Below are positions 55,785-64,000 of a stretch of 64,000 nt of DNA, one piece after another. The translations under genes and the position numbers were made by a program. The stretch covers positions 5,208,001 to 5,272,000 of the forward strand of contig SPDT01000005.1 of NCBI GenBank assembly GCA_008477525.1, read 5' to 3'. Position 1 is the first letter of the stretch. The number at the start of each line of letters is the position of its first letter. The notes beneath the pieces are model-generated. The model saw only the letters and a program-made list of their open reading frames with translations. It did no database searches and had not been told where the DNA came from. The DNA comes from Hypomyces perniciosus (Eukaryota > Ascomycota > Sordariomycetes > Hypocreales > Hypocreaceae).

Positions 55785-56867
55785 CTACTTTTGACCAAAC
55801 GCCTCGTCATACCCAACCATGGTAAACCTATAATGCACCTCATTGCCCTTCACCCTCTCAACCGCCTCCTTACACCCCTCTTCAGAAAGCGGAAGCGTTT
55901 CTACCCATGGCCTTACGCCCTTGTCCACAGCCAACTGCAGCATCGCCTCCATCTCCTGGTGGTTGCCCAAATGGCTACCAGTTACCTTTGGCGCATTTAC
56001 CGCAAAGGTCTTGGGCGAGATGTGCGGCAGCGGCTTGTCACCGATGCCGACAATGTGGAATTCACCTCCAGGCTTGAGAAGTGATAAGAACGTCGGTATG
56101 TCAAGTTTGTCTGCCACGTCGGTCGAGTTGAGTATGAAGTCGAACTTGAACTTCCATGGCTCTGCCCATCCCTCTTTGTTGGTGAGAATGACGTCCTTGA
56201 CGCCCATCTTGTTGCAATCGTCGACTTTGTCTGGTGAGTGACTGAGAGCATATGTCTCGGCTCCGAGAGCGACAGACCACTGGACGGCGAGGTGTCCAAG
56301 TCCTCCGATGCCCAAAACACCAACTCGTTTTCCTGGTCCAACGTTGGCGCGGAAAAGAGGTGAATATGTTGTGATGCCAGCGCAAAGCAGCGGAGCCACG
56401 ACATTCGTCTCAAGTCCATCGGGGATCTTGAAGGTATAATAGTCGTGAACACGAATATGCGACGCAAACCCTCCATGGGCCGTACTACCGTCTGGATACT
56501 GCGCATTATACGTCTCCACCAACTTGGGACAATAATTCTCATTTTTGCTCTTGCACAGGTCACACTCGAGGCACGACCAGACCTGAGCGCCTACGCCGAC
56601 TCGATCGCCTTCTTGAATCCCCTTGACATGGGGTCCGACTTTGATGGCCTTGCCGACGATTTCGTGGCCGACGCAGAGAGGGCCTTTGAAATCTCCCCAA
56701 CCTCCTGTTAGGGTGTGAATGTCTGAGCCACAGACGCCACATGCGTCGATTTGGACGTCGATGTCATGATCGCCAAAGGGCTTGGGCGTGAGCTCGGATT
56801 TGAAGAAGCGATTCCATGTCTTGGGGCTGTCGACACAGAAGCCAGTGAAGGTGTCTGGGTATCCCAT
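55785..56867 (-). CDS. NADP-dependent zinc alcohol dehydrogenase (Adh6/Adh7, cinnamyl-alcohol type)
   Basis: Single exon; the ATG at 56867 (MGYPDTFTGF) gives 360 residues, the usual size, whereas the 17 in-frame codons upstream look like leader. Catalytic zinc ligands are in CGVCGSDIH (C46) and GHEIVG. The structural zinc cluster is CLECDLCKSKNENYC (four Cys). The cofactor loop GVLGIGGLGHLAVQW follows, and ALSHSPDKVDD after it fits the NADP-preferring CAD/Adh6 branch. Family members reduce aromatic and branched aldehydes, a role in detoxification or fusel alcohol formation. It converges on the Hsp31-like gene, another aldehyde-handling family, but co-regulation is only a guess. Confidence 0.93.
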   Translation of the reverse strand: MGYPDTFTGFCVDSPKTWNRFFKSELTPKPFGDHDIDVQIDACGVCGSDIHTLTGGWGDFKGPLCVGHEIVGKAIKVGPHVKGIQEGDRVGVGAQVWSCLECDLCKSKNENYCPKLVETYNAQYPDGSTAHGGFASHIRVHDYYTFKIPDGLETNVVAPLLCAGITTYSPLFRANVGPGKRVGVLGIGGLGHLAVQWSVALGAETYALSHSPDKVDDCNKMGVKDVILTNKEGWAEPWKFKFDFILNSTDVADKLDIPTFLSLLKPGGEFHIVGIGDKPLPHISPKTFAVNAPKVTGSHLGNHQEMEAMLQLAVDKGVRPWVETLPLSEEGCKEAVERVKGNEVHYRFTMVGYDEAFGQK

Positions 56868-57970
56868 GTTGCAGGTATTTGTTTGAAAAGATGTACAATA
56901 TATATTTAAACTGAACAATATGAGATAAACTTGAAAGCAAAGAATAATCTTGTCCTCCCTCCAACAGGCTGCTTCTTATACCTGCTTTGACGTTACACAA
57001 CCCCTTCGCTCTGGGAGTCTCATTATGAAGCCAAAACCTCATAATGACACGGGAATCCCCACCGGGAATAGTCTAGGTGTAGTGTAACGCAATTGCTTGC
57101 AGATCTATGACGTGGAACATCATCACAATAGAATCTTAGAGCATAGACGGCACTCTTTGTACCACCACCATGGTGGCAATATCCGTTTTCAACATGACAC
57201 TCTAGTATATGAATACATAGTCAATAGTCACTGATCATCAAATCGTCACCCGCAGGTTCCGGGCCGTTGGAAGTGGGGAATCCGGAGCCGATGCGAGTAG
57301 GAGACTAAGAGGCAAGACTCTTATCAGAAGAAGGAATTCCTACCTAGGCAAAGAATGTACATCTGATAGCTTATGGGGGTCAAATATTTGCAGGTATTCC
57401 GCACAACCATGGTCTTGGCCTTGGAGAAAAGCCTTTGTTGATATAGATACCCTCTTGAAAAGTAAGCCATCTCTAGAATAAACGCCCGGTTACATCGTCC
57501 CCGGCATTCCTTGCCGTCTTCCCATGCATCTCCTCAGACATACGATGAATCCGACATATACGATGAATCCGACATATACGACCAATGCCTTCATCGTACC
57601 AACGCAAGCCTCCCTCTCGGAAATGTCAGCCCTCAACTCCCCCCGATTCACCACGTCACCCAGGCCTGGATACCTCAGCACTCTCTGCAGTAGCCTCATG
57701 CACAGGACATGTTGATGCCTATGATTTCAGTAGCTATAGCTGGCTTTGAGCCATAAAAGTGAGGCCAAATGCCCATCTCTGAGCCAACCAGGGCTTGGCA
57801 GTCCGTTTCCTCTGCACAGTCCTGTATTGTTGTGGTGGGTTTGGAACTTGACATATAAAACACCACGGATATCCTGTTGGTCCGTGATAGAATCTTTTTG
57901 AGAGTTCAAAGACCCAACAACAACAACAACAACAAAGAACTTCCCACAACATATTTCGCAAATCCTCACA
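56868..57970. other. Divergent intergenic region between the alcohol dehydrogenase and carboxylesterase genes
   Basis: An 18-bp direct repeat (ATACGATGAATCCGACAT) occurs twice at about 57539-57575. An ACAACAACAACAAC run lies at 57917-57933 in the esterase leader. No gene is supported. Confidence 0.5.
57539..57575. repeat. 18-bp tandem direct repeat
   Basis: Unit ATACGATGAATCCGACAT, two adjacent copies in intergenic DNA. Confidence 0.8.
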
Positions 57971-59808
57971 ATGAAGGTCCTATCGCTCTTCATTGCTGCT
58001 TTTCCGTGTGCAATAGCCACGGACTGTCATGACAACAACTTGCCGCTGTCGCCCACAGCTACTCTGGACTCGGGTCCTATCTTTGGTGTTCAGACAACTC
58101 TTCCTGGAGCACTCGGAGCCGTGAACAAGTTCCTCGGAGTCCCGTTCGCAGCGCCCCCCGAACGCTTCAGCCTTCCTCAGAAGCCACAGCCTTGGAGATC
58201 TCCCAAGAACGCCACTGAGTTCGGGCCGTCCTGCACGCAATACATCCCGCATTCCAGTAAGTCGAAACACCTCATACGATCTCAAAGTCCCGCCTCTGTT
58301 CGCAGTGCGGAAACTAATAGCCAAACGCAGACATTGAAATCGACTATGACGTCCTGAATGACCTGTTCAACTTTGCTCACCCCCCTGAGAGCGAGGATTG
58401 TCTCCTCATCAACGTCTTTGCTCCCGCAAACCCAAGTCCCCCAGGTGGTCGCCCAATTGTCCTCTTCATCCCTGGCGGAGCATATAGCCTAGGCAACGGC
58501 CTCTTCGACCTGTCCGGATTCGCTGGCTACGAAGACATCATAGCCATCACCTTCAACTACCGGACCAACAGTACACCCCCCTTTTCCCCCAGAGTTTGTA
58601 TCCAAAACTGACGCCGCTGCAACAAATAGTCCTTGGCTTCCCCAACTCCCCAGACATCCCCTTCTCAGCGCGCAATCTAGGCCTTTACGATCAACGCCTG
58701 GCTCTCAAATGGGTGCAATCCAACGCCCATGCCTTCGGCGGCAATCCTAGCAAGATAACTCTCTGGGGTGAGTCCGCAGGCGCCATGTCCGTAGACCTTC
58801 ACCTCCACACCTTTGCCAAAACCGACCCACCCCCTTTCCGCGCCGCAATCATGTTCAGCGGCCAATTCTCCTTTGGCATGCTCGGCTTCACAGGAAACGG
58901 TAGTGACTACGCCTACTGGACCGCCATCTCCAAAAAGGTCGGCTGCGCAGATCCCAAGACTCAGCTATCCTGCATGAAAAAAGTCCCCGCCGAGGCTTTG
59001 ATCCAAGCACTCGATGGAGTGCAAACGTTGTTTACGCCTTTGGCTGACGGCGTTACTGTGCCTCCTGGACGGGCGAAAGCCTGGAGGCGTGGCGATGTCT
59101 TGAAAGTCCCTATCTTAACGGGCACGATCAAGGACGAGGGACGGGCGCTGGTGAATTCGAAGATCAGCTTGGAGTTGTTTGAGCGGGTTTATCTCTCCCC
59201 TCCTGTGGTTACGCAACAACAGCGTGATGCTATCGTGGCGTATTACAAGAACCTTCCCAATCTCAAGACGGACTTTGATATCGCAACGGCGATATACACC
59301 GACTTCCTCTGGGCATGTGTAAGCCCCTCCTCTCTCTCTCTCTCTCTCTCTCCTTATTTCACATATACTAACCAAAGTCCAAAGCCCCAAGGCCGCCTCG
59401 CCAACATCTCTGCCTCCCTGCCCAACCCAACATGGCGCTACAACTTCAACATCTCAATCACGCCCCTCCTGCCCCCCAAATTCCAATACCTGGAAAAGTT
59501 CCACGGCTCAGACATCATCCTTCTGACTGTCTCCCACCTACGAAGCCAACGCCATTCCCAAGCTCACTCCGGAGCTTTACACTTTTGCAAACTACTTCCG
59601 CGGTCTCGTGGGCCGCTTCGTCAGGAACCCTCATGGGGGAGCGGGTTGGTCGGCTACGGGCTCCAAGGATGCGCCGTATGATGTTGCCGTGTTGGGAGAT
59701 GTGGGCGAGACGCATACCAGCGGAGCGACACCTGTTGATCACAGGGTTTTGGACGAGAGATGTGTTTTGTTTGATGATGTGTACAAGGTCATCGAGGCGT
59801 TTTCCTAG
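57971..59808 (+). CDS. Secreted type-B carboxylesterase/lipase, with a late frameshift
   Basis: The exons are 57971-58256, 58331-58570, 58630-59318 and 59385-59808. The signal peptide is MKVLSLFIAAFPCAIA. The triad is readable: S224 in GESAGA, E345 in KDEG and H445 in FHGSDI; the oxyanion loop is IPGGAYSLGNG. Carboxyl-ester hydrolysis is well supported, the substrate is not. Exon 4 needs a change of frame at about 59526. One frame reads FHGSDIILL; the next family-like block, PTYEANAIPKLTPELYTFAN...GRFVRNPHGG, lies in the frame one base on. As written, the protein would leave the family sequence after about residue 453 and stop at 59681 (503 residues). A single extra A would explain it. The third intron (66 bp) contains a CT run. 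Either a young pseudogene or a sequencing slip. Confidence 0.85.
59328..59352. repeat. CT dinucleotide run in the third intron
   Basis: CT repeats fill the 5' half of the 66-bp intron of the carboxylesterase gene. Confidence 0.8.
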
Positions 59809-60584
59809 TACATAGTTGGCGGATGGGCCGTGATAGGTTTTCATAAGGATGGAAACCAGCTGTATCTTTGAGGCTGAGATTATAATTTGTGATGAAGTAG
59901 TCACATCAAGATTAATGATTGATGGATGATGAATAAAATGAACCCTTGCAAGGATTGAGATCGTTTCATAAGAGATAAAAAAGTTGCTTGCTAGCTTCGT
60001 TGCGTGTGCATTCCCGATTGACTAACACACTCCCAATTGCCTTCAAACGCCCTTGTAACAACATAGAAAAAGAATATCATCAAAAGAAGAGAAAAAACTC
60101 GAGGGCCTGCTATTCAGCCGGATACACCTCATATCTCAGGGGTAACCCAGACTCGAAAGCACACGAGGCCAGTTAGGTCAGAGTTAAGAGAATGTGCGTG
60201 CCTTTGAATTCCCACCCGTCACTCCATCGTCCAAATATTACACATTGAGGTATCATCCAAGATCCGGATCGCTGTAACAAATAAGGAGAAATAAGGAAAG
60301 TAAGCGCGCGCAGAAATGCGAGAAAAGGTAGGTCGCCCTGTTGAACCGAACGAGATATCAAGCATTGATAAGTCGTCATCCGCACTTGTCTGTTACACTC
60401 CGAGAGATTAGGGCTGCCGAAAGCCCTCTAATGATGTTGTTTTGTTTTCTTGGGATCTTCTGTACCCGTCCGCTTTTTTTCTTTCTCCGAAAATTTTGGT
60501 CGTCCCCTCGAATTCCCTGCTGAAAAGTTGCCTGTAATGACCTCCTTTCATTCCGATCGTATTAACTCCGGTCTTGGGTCCTGT
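59809..60584. other. Convergent 3' region
   Basis: About 780 bp between the carboxylesterase and OPI1 stop codons. No gene, RNA or repeat is supported. Confidence 0.5.
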
Positions 60585-62879
60585 TTACCCCATTTTCACA
60601 TCGCCATTTGCCTCAATTGGTGGTTGCGATGTGGGTTCCTCTTCATCCTCCTCCTTATCGCCTCTCCTTCTCTTGCCCATCCTTTCACACCACTGCTCAG
60701 CGCTCACAATGGTTCCATCCAAAACCCCGGTGACTTGAGTCACCATGTCGAGGCCCTCCTTGGCTAATACCAGCACTTTCTGTGCACCCTCACGTAGGGC
60801 GGAATCGCTGTCCTTGTCGCCATTTTCGGCCGACCTCTCGGACATGGTTGCGAGACGGAAGCGCTGGGGAAGACTAGTGAGATGGCGACGAACAAGTACC
60901 CTGGCGTTCTCAGGAAGTGCGCCGCCAGCATACTTTGACACAGTGGTAATGGAATCTTGAAGAGTTTTGAGGACGTCACCCTTGAGGGTATTGATTCGAG
61001 CAGCGATTTCGGTGCGGGACGGCTGTGGCACCTTTTCGCCATTCTGCTCGCTGTCAATGTCCATACTCTGATCCTCGGCGCGACTGGCCAGTGGCGCCGC
61101 CTCTGACCTTTCGGCCTTTTCATATTCCTCCAATGCGTGTTTCAAGGATACAATGATGCGGTTCATGTGGTCGTTTGACCAACGAAGCCAGCGCAAGCAA
61201 TACTTTAAACTTCGCAAGCTTTCTGCGCTCATGGCAATGCTCAGACCTGATGTCGACATGATGAGGCGAGTTTGCCAAGGAGCATTGGCACCGGCATTGG
61301 GAGTGGCATTGGCATTGGCATTGCTTGGCGGCGGTCTTTGAGTTGTGGGGGCCGTCTCGGTGTATGCTGGAGAGCGTTGATCGTCATATGCCGGTAGGGT
61401 ATCTACCGTGCTGGCAGAGGAGAGACGACGAGGAGTCTTGGATGACATGACAGACGAGAAATCGTCCATTGCCGCGACTTCGGGCGATCCTTTGACATCG
61501 CTCTTATCCGTCATCTTTCGTCGCTTGTTGGAGGTGCTGGTAGAGCTAGGATTTGATGTGGGAGCGGGATGGCGGCGACTCGCGCCAAGGAACCATCGCA
61601 CACCTCCCTCGACGCCTGTGGCTCGCCCGACAGAGTTGACAGTGTTGGCGATGGGGGTCAGATAGCCCTCGATGTACTCGGCGCCGGACTTGAATCGCGG
61701 AGAGAAGTTCTTTGCGCCGCCGTAGGCTGAGCTGGCACCGCCGATGGTGGAGGCGACGAGAGGATGAGCGGTTGTAAGGAGGGAGAGAAGCGGTTCGGGC
61801 TTTGGTGATTTTGCTCTGGTAGGATTCGCCTGAAGGTGTTGGAAGGGAGGAGCCGGTGGGCTCATGGGAGAGATGGAGGTGGTATCGGGAGAAGAGACGA
61901 AGTCTGGGAGTGGACGTTAGACAGACAGAGCGGCGACGAAGTCATGACAATACAGCGAGTGATGGCACCTACCCGCTCGCAAGTCGCCGAGAGCCTCAGC
62001 GGCTAAGCGCACATCCGGGTCGTCAAGGGTCAGAATACTCGGAACGGGCGACGGCGAAGGCGCGCTGGCGACACTCGCGGCGCCGTCCATATCCATAGTA
62101 GTCGCAGGACTGTCGGGAGGGTGAAACGGAGGCTGCTGTCGGTAGTTGGTGGAGGAAGAGGAGGACGCATTGAAGGACGGCGGCCAATGGGCGGGCGGCA
62201 GAGGTGGCGGCGGGTGGTGATGATGGTGAGGATTGTGATAGTGGTGGTGCTGATGCTGAAGCTGCTGACTCTGCTGCTGACTCTGCTGGTGGTGGTGGTG
62301 TCGATGCTGGTGATCGAGGGCGACCGCTATGTCGCTGGTGATGCTGCTGAGAGACGGCAGCGTCTTGTCGTCGCCCTCGCTCTCGCTCTCATGATGTGTC
62401 AGTGTCAGTGGGGGGAGCCTGTCAGTCGCTGACGGCGGTGGCGGCGGCGGGTGCGAGAAGTGGTGGTGCATGGACGAAGAGTAATTCGGAGGAGGCAGGG
62501 ATAGAGGCAGAGGCAGAGGCAGAGGCGGAGGCGGAGGCTGACGAGGAGGGAGAGGAGGAGGGTTTGGGTTGTGGTGGTTGTGGTTGAGGTTCTGAGTAAT
62601 GATAGTGCCACTGATACCACCGCCACTGCTGCTGTTTTTCAGGTGCTGTTGGTGCTGCTGATGCTGCTGATGCGATTGTTCCGCGCGAGAAAGAGGCGGC
62701 GGCAAAGCGAGAATTGGTGGCAGCCCGAGGCCTGCTGCTGGTCCTGGTCCCAGTCCTAGTCCTAGTCCTGGTTCTGGTCCCGAAGCTGGTCCCGAAACTG
62801 GTCCTTGTTGGCTGCTGCTGCTAATTGTTCGAGTGCCGATGCTGCTGGCTGCTGGAGAAAGCATGTGATTGCGATCCAT
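60585..62879 (-). CDS. OPI1: Transcriptional repressor Opi1 homologue
   Basis: The exons are 61973-62879 and 60585-61903 on the minus strand, giving 741 residues. The 69-bp intron joins GDLRA/DFVSSP. Start: MDRNHMLSP; the frame further upstream has no ATG. The first 285 residues are low-complexity: Gly/Leu/Pro repeats, then Pro, His and Gln runs. The conserved Opi1 block begins at LTLDDPDVRLAAEALGDLRADF and continues through EPLLSLLTTAHPLVASTIGG, FSPRFKSGAEYIEGYLTPI and a helical C-terminal half. In yeast Opi1 senses phosphatidic acid on the ER and represses inositol/choline-regulated phospholipid genes in the nucleus. The low-complexity N-terminus is longer than in yeast. A Gly-to-Asn/Ala hexanucleotide repeat (GCATTG units, about 61290-61323) encodes NANA. 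Confidence 0.93.
61290..61323. repeat. GGCATT hexanucleotide repeat inside OPI1
   Basis: Tandem GGCATT units encode alternating Asn-Ala on the minus strand, a likely length-variable site. Confidence 0.7.
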
Positions 62880-63390
62880 GGCCTCGTCTCCAATCTCCAA
62901 TGGGGGGGAGTGTTTCGTTTTCGGGCATAAGCCCACCTGCTACTGGCCTCAAGCGCGGGGGGGGCGGCTTTTAGTAGGTAGGTAACAGGTATCTGCTGCT
63001 CGTATTACTAGTCCTCCTCCTTTATGTCATAATAATAAAAAGGTATTAAAAAAATAGTGACCGGGGAAAAGTCAAGCAGAAGCAGAAAGATGAAGAACCC
63101 TCGTGGCGTTGGTGGAGGGGGGAAGGCTTCTTGATGCAGTTTCTGGGGAAGAGAGAGAAGACAAAAGAGGACCCAAGCAGGATGCTCAGATTCCATATGG
63201 ATAATAGTACGAGTACGTAACTGCACTTGCTACTCGTGCGTGGGGAACGGGCATCATCATCATCCAGGATCATGGATGATGGATCGGTGATGGCTTTTCC
63301 AATTTTTTCCCTCCTCTGGAGTCTGGCGGTGGTCTAAGCCCGCATTTGTTGGGGCAAACCAAACCAGTGTGGTAGGTAATATTAGTGTTA

Positions 63391-63425
63391 CCACCACTGA
63401 ACCACTGAACCACTGAACCACTGAT
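63391..63425. repeat. Tandem CCACTGAA repeat
   Basis: Four near-identical units of ACCACTGA/CCACTGAA, followed nearby by five CTCTG units (63438-63462). Confidence 0.8.
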
Positions 63426-63966
63426 GAATCCTGAGCACTGCTCTGCTCTGCTCTGCTCTGCTGATTAGCGGGTGGCTGTAGGCGAGCGCCAGCAGTGTGC
63501 ATTGGCGAGGTCAGGCGCTGGCCCACCGGCTGCAGGGTCCCGAATTGGCGCTGGACAGACGGCCGACTCTGTCTCCATACCATACCTAGGCATAGGTGTC
63601 TAACTAACGAAATTGAGATCAATATTCCTGCTCTGTCCCGTCGTCTCGACCGAAAGTCGAGCCGAAGACGGCCCCTGTGGCTGCTATTTTTATAGAGCCT
63701 CCATTCTTTTTGTTTGCTGACACACAGATGCTGATAACCTTAGCAATACTACTACTAGTACTCGTATATAGTGCTACTAGTAATAGTAATAATTACTATC
63801 ATATTCTTGCTTCCCTTGCTTGTGATGATGAGAGAGGGCTTGGCTTCGTTCATACTCGTACACCCTTTTTGTTTTCACACATAAAGTTCAAAAGTCTTGT
63901 TTCATCCCTCCATCTCAACAATTATCACACAAGGCTAAGTGCTACAAACATGAGTAGGCATACATG

Positions 63967-63990
63967 CATACATACATACATACATACAGA
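63967..63990. repeat. CATA tetranucleotide repeat
   Basis: Five to six CATA units close to the right edge of the window. Confidence 0.8.
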
Positions 63991-64000
63991 AACCCCCAAC

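Larger units (their letters stand above)
62880..64000. promoter_or_regulatory. OPI1 upstream region
   Basis: No gene. Repeats include CCACTGAA units at about 63391-63425, CTCTG units at about 63438-63462 and CATA units at 63967-63990. TACTAGTACT/CTACTAGTA words cluster at about 63745-63785. Confidence 0.5.

Noticed and set aside
11055..62879. Secondary-metabolite gene cluster (ABC pump, Zn2Cys6 regulator, reductases, LovD-like hydrolase)
   Set aside because: No backbone synthase is present, and the genes are interleaved with housekeeping genes over 50 kb.

Overview
The window is nuclear DNA of a filamentous ascomycete (Pezizomycotina). The signs are short introns (about 46-146 bp) with GTRNGT donors and CTRAC-type branch points, CAN(A/C)ATG start contexts, C+G-rich codon use, and families such as a Zn2Cys6 regulator, an OPI1 homologue and an MRP-type ABC pump. 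A Sordariomycete is my best guess, made from protein style only.

Layout. 0-1.1 kb: the 3' end of a CAND1 (TIP120) gene. 2.3-3.7 kb: two very small genes, one behind a clear TATA box. 4.0-7.6 kb: a tRNA isopentenyltransferase and SEC61 alpha, divergent over 529 bp. 11.05-16.25 kb: a 1706-residue MRP-type transporter after 3.5 kb without genes. 17.3-20.3 kb: an unknown membrane protein and a p34/AAGAB-type adaptin-binding protein. 20.3-27.1 kb: a gene desert holding a 0.67 kb AT-rich element with long terminal inverted repeats. 27.1-35.5 kb: a homeobox regulator and a Dnf3-like lipid flippase. 35.9-42.6 kb: a YIM1-like reductase and a Zn2Cys6 regulator. 43.2-46.3 kb: three small lineage-specific-looking genes. 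47.5-52.1 kb: a beta-lactamase-fold hydrolase, the succinate dehydrogenase cytochrome b subunit and TAF6. 52.7-54.2 kb: a broken homoaconitase (LYS4) copy with no start codon, a nonsense codon and two large deletions. 54.8-62.9 kb: an Hsp31/DJ-1-type protein, a zinc alcohol dehydrogenase, a carboxylesterase with a late frameshift, and OPI1.

Most genes are single-copy housekeeping or regulatory genes on both strands, with no sign of a biosynthetic cluster. Two touch membrane lipids (flippase, OPI1) and two touch protein and membrane traffic (SEC61, AAGAB), but nothing indicates co-regulation. The intergenic DNA is more unusual than the genes. A short motif, TACGGAGTA, often extended to TACGGAGTACGAAGTACG, occurs at least 25 times between genes; I found no copy in a coding exon. 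The most notable single loci are this motif family, the inverted-repeat element, the LYS4 relic, the shifted carboxylesterase and the small genes that a usual length cutoff would miss.
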